Assembly (NCBI RefSeq): GCF_037975245.1
Contig: NC_092577.1
Coordinates: 35,332,898 to 35,396,897, forward strand
DNA length: 64,000 bases
Direction of reading: 5' to 3'
Origin: Apostichopus japonicus
Taxonomy: Eukaryota > Echinodermata > Holothuroidea > Aspidochirotida > Stichopodidae
Shown piece after piece: positions 34,175-47,923 of the stretch; the stretch's first letter is position 1, and each line of letters begins with the position of its first letter. The notes beneath the pieces were generated by a model. That model made no database searches. It was given only the letters and a program-made list of their open reading frames with translations, and was not told the DNA's origin. The translations under genes were made by a program, and so were the position numbers.

Positions 34175-34430
34175 TAGAAGCATACATAATTACCTATATT
34201 GTATGTATATAGAAGCATACATATTCAACCTATATTGTATGTATAAAGAAGCATACATATTTAACTTATATTGTATGTTAATAGAAGCATACATAATTAC
34301 CTATATTGTATGTATATAGAAGCATACATGTTCAACCTATATTGTATGTATATAGAAGCATACATATTCAACCTATATTGTATGCATATAGAAGCATACA
34401 TATGCAACCTATATTGTATGTATATAGAGA
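34175..34430 (+). repeat. 36-bp minisatellite, about 7 units (B2)
   Basis: Same unit as 13805-14125 but fewer copies and some differently decayed, so the array changed length after the duplication. Confidence 0.9.
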
Positions 34431-35120
34431 AACAACCAAATAAATGAAATGAAAGTGGAATGAAAATGAAATGTTGTTACTTTATTCGTCTGTCCATGTA
34501 TATAAGCAATACAACACTTTATTTCCAGAAGATTGCAATCAATATAACCCAGTCTACTATAGGTTTCGGCGTATATGAATTCTAAAGAATAGGTTTTGAA
34601 AGATATGACGATTATTTTGTAGTGGTTTCAGAGACATACTGGCAAGCAAAACCAATCCGCATGGATAGACACTGTCACTTGAAAGAATGTCTCTTATAAA
34701 ATACAAATTAACATGGAAAGGAATCAAGTAATATATAAATCAAACAAAATGGCCTATTCTAGAGTAGACATCTACATGCATACCAATATTTAACTCGAGT
34801 AACGTTCTGAGCGATTACCCACTTACTCCTAATGTAGAAACAAGAAATATAAATACCAAGGGACCAAATTCCCTATATGTAGTGGTTACTGGTAGGTAAG
34901 TAAGTTAACTAAGACCAACTTTGATAGGAATTACTACACACACCATGATGCTTTTTTTGGAACTCCCTGAACTTGAAGGAGAAACAATCTCGACCATTAT
35001 TATTAATCATTCATATTTGTACAAAACAATCCAAAGTATTATAGTTTCGTAAGAAAAAAATAGAAGGATGATTGGAACTGCATGGTCGGAATTACCTCAC
35101 GCATGCAGTAATTCAACGGA
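34431..35120. other. 3' flank of the second methyltransferase-like gene
   Basis: No gene recognised; very similar to 14126-14815. Confidence 0.5.
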
Positions 35121-35125
35121 TGATT

Positions 35126-37698
35126 TTACTTAGTAACAACAATAACCTGCCACTCGGTGACTAGCAGTATTTGGTCGCCATTTTGGATGGCACCTTCCCG
35201 CATGTACGACAGCACTTCCTCGACAAAACTCGGTGGTCCTGATTCTTGTAGTTTGACGTTATTGATAAAATCCGCCAATAACACACCGTCCTGGTTCCCA
35301 GCTTCATAGCAACAAGTAATGTCGACCGTAGAATTTTCCGTGAAAGCTTCAAATTTTAATTGACATTTTTCTAATATCTTACGAATGGTCTCAGAGCTGA
35401 CCAATTGTTGAGCATCGCTTAGAAAACGTTTATGTTGACGAATGCCACCATCATTCTCTGAAAAACAGAATCGGGAATATTCTTTGCGTTAGTACAACTA
35501 TATAACCATTGTTAATATTCACAAAATTGACTTCTGCGGGATCCCATTCTGTGTGCTTATGGAAAACAATTCCGGCCTAAAAGGTTAGCGTACATAAGAG
35601 CGTGAGAAATTGGATGAGCGAAACTGTCACCTGAGAACTGAGGAGGGGAGGGGTGGGGTGGGGGGGGGGCAGAGACACACTCCTATTATGATATTATGAT
35701 AATGATATGGGTGAAGACACCGCCTTTGTCACCCCTTATCCTACTGTATATATCACTGCTCATCGTTCGGTATCTATGCTATGCTAGCTTTTTGTGTTAT
35801 GTACTGAGTATTAATTCAACCACCGAAACTTTGAAACAGTTTGCGGTGAATAAGCTAACCTGAAATTAAAACCAGCAATAGAATCCCTCCTTCGTCTAGG
35901 CAGCTAACTATATCCAAAATTGTGGCCTCTGGATCTTCGACGTAATACAAAGAATGAATAGCGCTGATGAAATGAAACTTCTTGACTTTGTTGGGCTGCT
36001 GACACTCTTTATAATATTCCTGCCACGTCTGCTGCCGCCAATTAAAATCGACATCACTACCGAAGCTTTTACTGTCCACCAACTTCTTATACTCAACGAT
36101 GTGGTCTGGATTTGGTTCTACGACTGTGTTGGATATCGAAGGGAATTTCTTCAACAGTTGAGCTATCATTTTAAAGTCCAAATCACCTGCAAGATAAAAC
36201 AGAAGGGTGATCGAAAGAATCGCTCTCATTAGACAATTGAGATTATGGAAAGCGGAGAAATAGGTGAGGAGGGGAAATCAAAGTAAGTTTAAAGGAGATA
36301 GTATGGAGTTGGAAGAGTTATGGAAAAGGGAGAAATAGGGAATAAATATGGAGATGTAGGGGAAACGGAACAAGTGTGGGAGAATCTATGTGAGATTGAT
36401 GAGACACGGAAGAAGTTTGGGAGATTTAAGGGAGAATGATGAAACACGGGAGAAGTGTGGGGGAATTAAGGGAGAGGTTATTTTATTTATTTTATTGTAC
36501 TTGTTAAATGTTTTTTTTTCTAACATTGACCAACAGTGCAGACCCTAAGACTTTATAGTAATAGCAACTTCTCTGCGAAATGACGGTCTATTCGCCGTTG
36601 GCCAAACAATTTGTACCAACGAAGTCTTCGGCCGCTTTGAGGACATCGTTTCAGTATGTTGTCGTGTTGGACGAATATATCCGTAACAGTGATAAAGGGC
36701 TTTGCAATCCGCGTTATAGTCATTTTCGACTTTGCAAAGTGTGTAAGAGAGACCCCAGTTTCCCTTTAGGGAAACCCCCCAACAAATTGCTGGGTTTCTT
36801 TTACTAGTCTTCAAGAAAGTATGCAGACAAACGATCATGAAAATGATAAATTAGATAGCATGGACGAGGGGAAATTATAGAGGGATGGGGGGGTGGCAAA
36901 CAGAGGAGGGGAAATTATTGAGGGATGGGTGAGGACTAAGGGAGATATAAGGAGCTGTAAAGGAGAAAGTATGGGAGCATAAAGGAAGAAAAAAGGGACG
37001 GAATAGGGAAAATTAAGGCCGAAAGGAAAATTATGGGAATTTAAGGGATATAAAAGAATTATGGGAGAAATGAAGAGAGTATTAAGGAAGACTAAAGAGA
37101 AAACTGAGGTTGCATTAACTGCGGTTGTAAAGAGAGTTATGAGAGAAATAAGTAATGGTTAAATGACATTTGAGGTGTAGTTACGGGAGGGTTAATTACA
37201 ACAGGTGTCACATTAGAATAGTATAATTTAGTTAATTTGAATTTTTATGACAGAAGAAGTCAATCTGTCAGCTGTTAATTTTAGAAAGTTTTTTCAAGTA
37301 ACTTTTACTTTAGTCAACCCTGGTTGTTGTTGTTGGAAAGTAAGATTCAGGGATGTAGGACAATTTACATAAGCCCTAATCCCTCCATTCACTACAACAG
37401 TACAGGGTAGCATAGCATAGCTAGTGCACACAAAGGAAACCTACCAGGGCAGGAAATAGTCAAGATGACAATGTATTGTATTGCCAAGTTATGCAAATTG
37501 ATGCACTAGTAGTTTATGCGTGACATCACATCCAGCCAGTGAAGTGAGTGTTGGATAAGATTTTTATTCACTCTCCAAAATACTCAGAATTCACTTTTTT
37601 TTTAGATAAATGTTAAATCAGAATTTCATGATGTAAAAGGGGGGAAAGCTCTTCAGACTAGAAGAGGTAATCTCATTCTTTTGTAGAGTAAAGAATAT

Positions 37699-37776
<78 letters not shown>

Positions 37777-38491
37777 GACTAAATTTATACGTACCAGTTT
37801 GCTCTCTCGCAATTGAAAAAGATCTAGGGGTATCAAAACTTTGGAAAGTCTTAAACTTTTCAGTAGTTAAGCTAAATCTAGCATATGTCATCCTCTGGTA
37901 AAGATTGCGCCAAAGCAATCCGTTATCTATAAGTATTCAGGAGTCATATGTGTTCTTAAGCAGTATTACAGAACGTTGTAACCTTTATTTTTCCATGTTC
38001 TCTTTTTTTTTTATTTTAAGGAGAAAGTTCCTCCTCAATAAATACATATTCACTTAAGAAGTTGAATTTATAAAACTTGTTCTGTATCATTAGTTGGTTG
38101 GAGTATTTCTTTTTAACATTGCATATTGATTTTGGATAGCCGCTAGGCGAATGTGTCGCATTGCCACTTGCATTCTTTTTGTGGGTGACAACAGGAGGAG
38201 GTATTGACAAAATGAGAAATGACTGAGAACAAAAGAAGATAGTGGGAGAATGGATACATCCTAACATGACTAACCTGTTCCACTTCCAAATCCCAGTATC
38301 TCAAGTTTCTTCTCTCGGTTGTGCTTACTAATCGGGATCTTTTCGACAACTGTCCGAGGGAATATTGTTTCAGCCCAAGTAGTTATCATCTGGTGCTCTG
38401 TGGAATGTCGAACGAAGACGTTGAAGGCCTTGGAATAATAGCTTGGATCATGTGAGATATCTTTCACCGAAATTTCAGACGATGACTCCAT
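35126..38491 (-). CDS. Histamine N-methyltransferase-like protein, copy B2 (three exons)
   Basis: Exons 38491-38275, 36186-35860 and 35457-35126, with the same lengths (217, 327 and 332 nt), splice sites and phases as the B1 gene, give 291 residues. All motifs are intact (LGFGSGTGDLD, VVEPNPDHIVEY, LYYVEDPEAT). Exon 2 is unchanged, exon 1 differs by one residue (A to T in MI-TWAE), but exon 3 differs at seven residues, including the ISEN-(D)GGIRQ(H) segment, T to N before STVD, and GAI/LLV near the C-terminus. Intron 1 is enlarged by a 985-bp solo LTR. Both copies look functional; the changes fall in the C-terminal part, which in the family helps form the substrate side of the pocket, so altered specificity is possible but unproven. 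Confidence 0.83.
37201..38195. mobile_element. Solo LTR in intron 1 of the B2 methyltransferase-like gene
   Basis: The inserted 985 bp (37206-38190) begin TGTCAC and end GTGACA, the TG...CA form of an LTR, and are flanked by ACAGG at 37201-37205 and 38191-38195. B1 has the single empty site ACAGG at 16906-16910. No gag or pol frame is present, hence a solo LTR. It contains an AATAAA at about 38035 and a TA microsatellite. A TIR transposon with 5-bp duplication is the alternative, but the inverted match is only 6 bp. Confidence 0.78.
37700..37772. repeat. TA microsatellite inside the LTR
   Basis: About 72 bp of perfect (TA)n; repetitive tyrosine-isoleucine frames across it are artefacts. Confidence 0.95.
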
Positions 38492-38809
38492 TCTGATACG
38501 TAATTATCCACTGAGTGGGAGACTGCTTTAGAAAATACCTGCATAATAGAAAGCAATGACACAATGATATGTATATCAGTTCATATATACCGGTATTTTG
38601 TTTATAAAATGAATAGTATATGTCACTTCTGTGCTATGATCGCTTCATCCCGACCAATTCATTCAGATCATGTGTAGAATCAGTAGGTATATAGCACAAT
38701 ACGGAAGTTTGGTGGCTAGGTCTCTTACTTACGTACACAGTTTGACTTGCAGCGTGTAATTCTACCCTAGACTATCACCTGTTTTGAATTTTTACTATGT
38801 TACATCTTT

Positions 38810-39170
38810 ATGCAAGTCATTGAACTTGCAAATGCCATGATTTTCTCCCATATGGATTATTGCAATGGTCTTTTTATCAACCTCCCGGCCTCCACACTTC
38901 ATCCTCTACAAAGGATCCCAAATTACACGGCTAAAATTATTCTCGGCAGATCAAAATATGACAGTGCCTCCGCAGCATTGAAGGAGCTGCATATCCTCCC
39001 CGTCAATGTCCGTGCCGAGTACAAGATCCTCCTCCTCGTTTATAAGTGTATACATAAATCAGCACCAGCTTATCTGTCCGAGTTGCTGGAAATTAAGACA
39101 CCTGGTCTTTCAACACGCTCGTCAAAGGGCATCCTTCTCAAGGTTCCTTTCTCAAGGCATCCGAACTGTT
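38810..39170 (+). mobile_element. CR1/L2-like LINE fragment (B2)
   Basis: Counterpart of 17522-17870: MDYCNGLFINLPASTLHPLQ and LKELHILPVNVRAEYKILLL. After CCTTTCTCAAG the copy jumps to GCATCCGAACTGTTGCC, so the end of this LINE, the second LINE start and the small hAT-type element present in B1 are deleted. Confidence 0.8.
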
Positions 39171-39354
39171 GCCTACTCTCCATTGCTTTGTGTTTACACT
39201 GTGTATTCATTTTACTGCAATGTTTTTGAAAATGTGTTTTCTTTTGTTATTAAGCGCTATGATCTTCTTTGGAATAGCGCTATATCAAGCATTGTATTTA
39301 TTATTTATCATTATTCCGGGATCTCGTGAAGTGAGTCGATGCACTGTATCACTG

Positions 39355-40625
39355 TATATATACAGTGGCGTTGCTAGGATTTTTTGAGTGGGGAGGGCAT
39401 GGGGGGCTGTTCTTTCTTGTGGGGGGCCGGAGGTTACTATCTAAGCGGAGCGCCACCTTGATTGGCGCGGAGCGTACAGAGAAAATTTGAGATTTCAGCA
39501 CCCCTCAAATCGCAGGAGATGGCACCTGTGAGGCAAAATAGCAACCAAAAAGATGTGCAACTTTGGTGACAGAAATGCAAAAAAAGTTTTTTCTCTTTCA
39601 TGCTGACTGGCCTTGCCAACTCAGCCAGACTTTTAACTTGAGGGAAGTTGGCATCATTTGTCGTTTCAAGGTGTCAAGGCCTTTCTCCCAACTCAGACCC
39701 CTGTGGGCTACCGGTAGGTTTGCAGGATATGCCCACACGTGAACTTAAATAGCATTAGAGGAAGGGGATGGAAGACTAACACGCATCGATGTTTCGGTAA
39801 TGGTCCACATTGGTGGCTCGGTGCTAATTAGGCCATTTATTGGGTTTCTTGAGGCAGCTGTCATCAGAATCTGGGTTTTTGTGCCAATCGATGACCGATA
39901 ACATGTATTGGTATGTAAATTTCTTCTTCATATATCTAGCAACACTCTAAAAACAAATGAGTGGATTTCATTCCATTGGAGTGATCACTCGGCGCACTTC
40001 AAATTAAGAGTGAAATTTAACTCTATTGGAGTTAACCCTCACTCCTAATATGAGTGAATATAACTCTATTAGGAGTTAAGATTTACTCCAATGGAGTGGA
40101 AATTCACTATTATACCGGAATGTGCTCAGTGATCACTCCCATTAGGTGATTATGATCCCGACACCTCAGCCCTAGCCGGACTGTTGTTAATGTCCAGACT
40201 ACGGGGGCCAGTGCTGCCTGGAGCTTGTGCAGTTGTGGCCATCCGAACTCTCTGAGTACTCGGACTACCTCCTACCTAGCAAGCGGATTCAATTATTCCT
40301 GCCTAGAGAAGGAACCAACATGCTGTACATGGAGTTTGAATCTGACAAACAAGAAGGGTCATTATTCTCCAATATGGATATTGTAGTATTGTTAATAGAC
40401 TGATGAAACATTGAACTTGAGCTCATAACCATTGTATGTTAATTATCTAACAATTTTCAACTGTCAGATTTGATTAGCAGTGCCAAAACTATTTCCCAAT
40501 TGTGGGGCGCTGTTTTTTTTTACAACATTTTTTTTACCCCATTCCCAGTGGGGGGCAGTTGGGGGGGCAGCCGATTTCATGGGGGCCGGCCCCAGGCCCC
40601 CCGGTGCTACGCCAGTGTATATATT
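39355..40625. mobile_element. hAT-type non-autonomous element (B2)
   Basis: 39363-40617 (1255 bp), counterpart of 19109-20371, with ends CAGTGGCGTTGC and GCTACGCCAGTG and TATATATA-like flanks. Differs mainly in poly-G run lengths. Confidence 0.76.
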
Positions 40626-41009
40626 TGTATATATATGTCTGATGATCGCTCAACGCGTGAAACTCTGAGTTACAACTACTAGTGTTCCACTAGTCTCAAC
40701 TAGTCTCAACATATATTCCGCTCTGTCCACCGGACATAGAGCACTCTGCGCCAAGATAGACGCCAACCAACCAACTCTATATATTTATATATATATATAT
40801 GTTTATATATATATATATATATATTTGCAGAGTCTACATGTACTACGGAAGAAATTACAATAGAGAGACACCTTGGTATCGAAAATCTGAAACTTTAGAC
40901 CATTTGTATGAGACGATCATATTGTACACGTGCTTTCAAAGTGCATCTTCTCTTCACCTGTAAAATATGCGGACAGTTATAGCCGTTAGTTCTTAAACAT
41001 ATATATATA

Positions 41010-42903
<1,894 letters not shown>

Positions 42904-43791
42904 TTTATTTCGTCCATAAGATATGGAAATTTGTCGCCCTGCAGCAAAACACATAAAAAATCAAAGTTTTAAAGTTACATTCAGAATACAGTAAAATTTT
43001 AGTATAAACAAAACTCAGAGAAGTTGAATGAAAAGGTAAGAATATCAACAGCAACAATATCCATACATGTGAGAAAAATATACACATATATACATATATA
43101 AACAAGATTATAAAACAAAAGAAAAAGAGAAACAGAATTGGGTACAAAAGAAAACCTGAATCTGTTGTGCTTAGACCGTGGCATGCGAAGTCTGCTGCCT
43201 GAACGGCAGAATACATAGTTTTCGAAAAGAGGATGTGTATGGTCTTTTAATATTCCATGGGTTTTCTGGTGCACCATATCAATGTAGAGTTTATAAATAG
43301 TTTTTAAACAAATATCCCTCCCAATAGTACGGCTGGCAGCCCTTACAACCTTCTCTAATTTAATCGAAGACTCCTTTGTAAGCAGCCAGTGAAAACAAAT
43401 AATACTAAAAGTTAGCACGCTTTGTATCACTGACTGGTAAAAAAGTAAAAGAACAGTGTTGTCGACATTAAAATATTTCAGTTTACGTAAAAAGTACAAT
43501 CGTTGGCAAGCTTTTGATCTAATTGCATCAACCTGGTCTTTGAAGTTAAGTTTACAGTCAATGATAGTACCTAGATATTTATAGTGGTGCACCTTTTCGA
43601 CAATCTCATCATTAACCCTGATTTGAGCATGATCATGTGGCTGTTTTCTGAAGTCAAATACTATCTCCCATTCAATTTTAGGTAGTTTTGGTTGCACCAA
43701 GTAACAAGTATTACGAGTATTAAAGACAATGTAATTACTTTTTTGTAATATTACCGTATTACTAAACAAAGTTTGGTTTTTACCTAATTAA
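42904..43791 (-). mobile_element. LINE-1 fragment (B2)
   Basis: Counterpart of 22578-23465; the 256-codon C-terminal frame (43769-42999) is retained with a few substitutions, one of them I to V in the VDNT(I/V)LLL segment. Confidence 0.8.
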
Positions 43792-45097
43792 CGGTTTCTC
43801 ACTTTTAATAGTTTTAGCGGTTGAAGTCATGAGAATCGAGTGTGCGCTGATATTTTCTACTTACCGGTGTCCCCGCTATAATGATTCGCCAGTCGTATGT
43901 AGGCTATATAGGCCTAGTACGTAATTCACGCGCAATTCGCCGTACCTGTGTTCCTGCCGGGGCCTGTCAAGTAAAAAACGTTTCGATATTTTTGGAGTAT
44001 CCTGTGTTATGTTCTCAGAAACAGCTCAACGATTCCCCAAACAGCCAAGGCCAATTATCGGACTAAGCGAAAACCTGTTACACCGTTTATGTCAAAATCT
44101 CTATTAAACATATACCAACATTCCTAAACTCAAATAAATTTAGTCTTTTAGTGAACATCGGTTTCTGTGGTTACTGGTAAAGTTGCTGGTATGTTCTGTG
44201 GTAGTGAGCCAGCGCTAATTAACAATGTTCTTTTTTGCATGTACTTCGCCCTTGAAAAATTTTGGTTATATTTTTCGGGCAAGTCGTTACAGCCCCCAAA
44301 TCCAATTGGGCTCCTACGCCTTTGACTACACACATAGACAGTTTTGAGGCTGTTCATTTTTGAACATGCATTTTCATGCTCACTGATATTATGTGATGTC
44401 TGCTCTTTGCTTTACAAATTCGAACAGGCGTGTAGCGAGTAATTTGCCAACGGAAGGGCGAAGCCTGTAGGCAAACTATCTAAGCGAAGCGCCACCATGA
44501 GTTGGCGCGAAGCGTACAAGAAATTTTTGGCCGAAAAAGCCTCCCAGATCGCTGGAAATGACACTTCCCAGGCCTTGTAAGTTGCATCTAAGCATTGTCT
44601 ATTTTTAAATTACTAGCGATATCATAGAGAAAATTTGCTCGGGGGGGGGGCGGTCGCCCCTTCCCGATATGCGTCATGTTCCCCGACGATTCGGTCGAGT
44701 TCAAGACCAGCCACAGTTGAACAATTGTTCAAGGCGTCCACACACACACACGCGTTATGCTAGACCATATATAGTATATATATAGATACATTAGTGAGAG
44801 AGGAAAAATGGAAACGTCAACTAGAGCACCAATGGTGCAGAAGCTCATACCTTTTCGAGCTTAAAAATGTAGGGCCCATAAAACTTTATGGCCCACCAAA
44901 TTTCAGGCCATTTTTCAGATTCCACCAATTTTGGGCCCATGAGGGATACCCCCCCCCCTCCGTTAGCAGAATACTGGCCACACCACTGGCTATAATTCCT
45001 ATTTTCCCCCTTTAAATCCTGTTTTACCCACTCTCTCAAACAATACCACTGACCTACCCTATTAAACTTTCTCCCCTCTACCTGAGCAGACCTGAAG
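43792..45097. other. Spacer and hAT-like relic (B2)
   Basis: Counterpart of 23466-24760, including the GCGAAGCGCCACC motif near 44486 and a poly-G run near 44641. A direct duplication near 44345 (TTTTGAGGCTGTTCATTTTTGAAC) is specific to B2. No gene recognised. Confidence 0.5.
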
Positions 45098-47923
45098 TAT
45101 GGAACGCGAAAAGGGCAACCGTATTTCGTTGCCTAAACTAAGTTTGTTTCGTTGCCTAAACTAAGTTTGTTGCTGTCTAAACTAAAGCTGTTGCTGCTAG
45201 TTTACCATGTTGCTGTTGTTCGTTGATGTCTAAACTTAACGTTGATGTCTAAAGTCACGTTGACGACTAAACGCGCCTTAATGTCTAAACTCACGTTGAT
45301 TTATAAACCTTACGGTTGATGTCTAAACTCACGTTGATGTCTAAAACTTTCGTTGCTAAGTTAACTTACGGTTGATGTCTAAACTCACGTTGATATCTAC
45401 ACTTTCGTTGCTATCTAAAGTTCCGTTGTGAACACATTGTGAACGAACATCATTCTTTCTTTTCCAAAAAATTATAACAATCAACCGCAAGTTGCTTCCG
45501 TGCAGTGCTAACAACATATCTATTACAGAGATTTTCATGCTAAATACAGCCAATGATGTTTTCTCAAATTTCCCGAGATTTGTTTGGTTAATAGTCCCTT
45601 ACCCATTGTCTGCAAACATGCTTGCATCTTCAGTGCTCAATGAACGCAAAGTATGATGGTTTAACTATGTAACGCGAAAGGGGGGGGGGGGGGTAATCGT
45701 TAATGTCATGCCGGATTTGTAGCAACAGCCATGTAAATATCCTTAACAACCTGATTTGTCGAACAAATCACGTTGTTAACGATATTTACATGATAGTTGA
45801 TACAACTCCGAGGACGTTATTTACATTTATATTGTTAATGTCATATTTGAATAATTGTTTTATCACAGAAAGTTATGAGTTGAGACAATCTATGAATTTT
45901 GCGGGAAGCTACCACAACATCTCTGATACTGAAAAGGACTTTAAATCTCACAGTATGTTATGTTCTCTCTCTCCCTTTTGAGAGTTGACAATGTAAAATG
46001 TGCATTTATACCACAGTTATTTCTTCGTTGCAAACTTGCGTAAAGTTTTGCGGTCCCTTTGACCACGTGCTTCAAGTCATGATTCTGGTGCAACACTAAT
46101 TCGTGTGCATAAACTACTGCAGTCATACATCGTCAAAAGTAGTCATTGAAGTTTCGACATTGCGTAAAAATGTTATTTAAATACTATAATTTTCGTGGAG
46201 TTGGTTGTTTCCAAATACTGAAAAGCATCCAGGGTAAATGTTGGATCAGTTGCTCTATGGTTGGATGTAGTCTGCGCTTCGTGAGTAACAAGAGGGGCAC
46301 AGTATTGAAGTACGTAGGCAATATGACTCACAGAACTAGTTTACTAAACCCGCCAAGCAAGTTCATTCGTAACACCAATCCAGTTCGGAGTTTCGATTTG
46401 CGAAAGGGATTGTGTTGTAAATGGAATATACACAAACCTCGCTCAGCATTGTTAAGAATTTTAGACAAAAAAACCCGCTAACATGTTATGCAAGAAACGA
46501 ATCATCCAAGATACACTCGAGTTTTGACTAGAGCTATGTGTTGTAGGTAAGGTGATATGATCTTTTATCCACAAATTTTCAGGATATGCGCATGTGCAGT
46601 TGAAACTCCGCAGTTTGAACAGGCCTAATGCAAATTGCGTGGAATTTAGCGAGATATGCACACTACATTTGCTGGGATATTTTAAGAGTTGGGGTAGCTG
46701 GTGAAATCGCTGCAGGTCAAAGCATCGAGGTACTATATACGGAGTTGGAGAGGAGGAAAGAATGGCAAGGCAGGCGAAATGAAGGTCGGACGGCCGCCTT
46801 TGTAAAACAGCGAAGCTAGGGCACTGGCCATATATATATATTGTGTAGAGCATTCACAAAGTACAGGCAGTGATAAGATCGCATCTTCTCAACTATAAAC
46901 GCTAGTAAAAGTATAGGTCATATAATAAACGCAATTGGTGTTCGATCGGGACGAAAACATGTGTCTTTAGTAATATTACTGTCATTCGTTTTACTTGATT
47001 GCCGACATTCACAACATATCCAGACATCATGTAATGGTTCAATAATTCAATTTTAAGTACAGTATTTTATGCTGGCATTTTGTCTCGACACTCGTTTTAC
47101 TTGATTACCGACATTCCCAGATTATCTCCACACATTGTTGGAGGGGCTCAATGAAATCAGTTTAAAAGTGCAGTATTTTTATGCTGGTACTTTGTCTAGA
47201 CACTCGACGTTGTACTTGATTTCCGACATTCACAGCGTATATGCATAGCCTATAAGTATAACATTATAACATTTTAAAAGTTGTTTACCGTGCAGCCTCC
47301 TATTCGTATGAGTTGTACTAACGCACATGTTATCTGATAGGCTGGCTGTGGGAGATACGGTAGCTTATAAAACAAGGTTTCCACAAGTTTGCGTTTGGTG
47401 ACTCCAAATGGACTTGGACCTCCAAGACCCCTATTGGTTTTGGTGCAGGTGTGTATAGTACAATAGACTGACCTGTGTTTATTTAATGTATCAAAATGGT
47501 GGTTCGGGCCATTTCTATAGTAACAGCTAGTTCTGCTTATACTAACACCTTTCTAGTGTACTGAAGTCATCGAAACCTCAATGCATTTTGCATTCTGGTT
47601 TACATTACGCGGTTGAGCAATTTTGAACAGCGCCGATAGCAACAACGTAAGTTTAGACAACGACGTATGTTTAGACAACGGAAGTTAAAATAACAACGTG
47701 AGTTTGAGCAACAACGTGGTAAAATAGCAGCAACAACTTTAGTTTAGACTGCAACAAACTTAGTTTAGACAACGAAATATGGTTTCCCTTTTCGCGTTCC
47801 ATAGTTAAAATAACAACGTGAGTTTGAGCAACAACGTGGTAAAACAGTAGCAACAACTTTAGTTTAGACTGCAACAAACTTAGTTTAGACAACGAAATAT
47901 GGTTGCCCTTTTCGCGGTCCATA
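45098..47923. mobile_element. Fold-back-like element with long inverted ends (B2, best preserved)
   Basis: The left end TATGGAACGCGAAAAGGGCA and the right end TTGCCCTTTTCGCGGTCCATA are inverted. The match continues inward for roughly 100 bp or more through CTAAACTAAGTTTGTTGC units. The left arm then has many GTTGATGTCTAAACTCAC-type units (to about 45425); the right arm is itself a perfect-looking 120-bp tandem duplication (47684-47803 and 47804-47923). Long inverted arms built of tandem repeats are the hallmark of fold-back elements. The interior (2 kb) has no recognisable transposase. A clear target duplication was not found. Confidence 0.65.
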
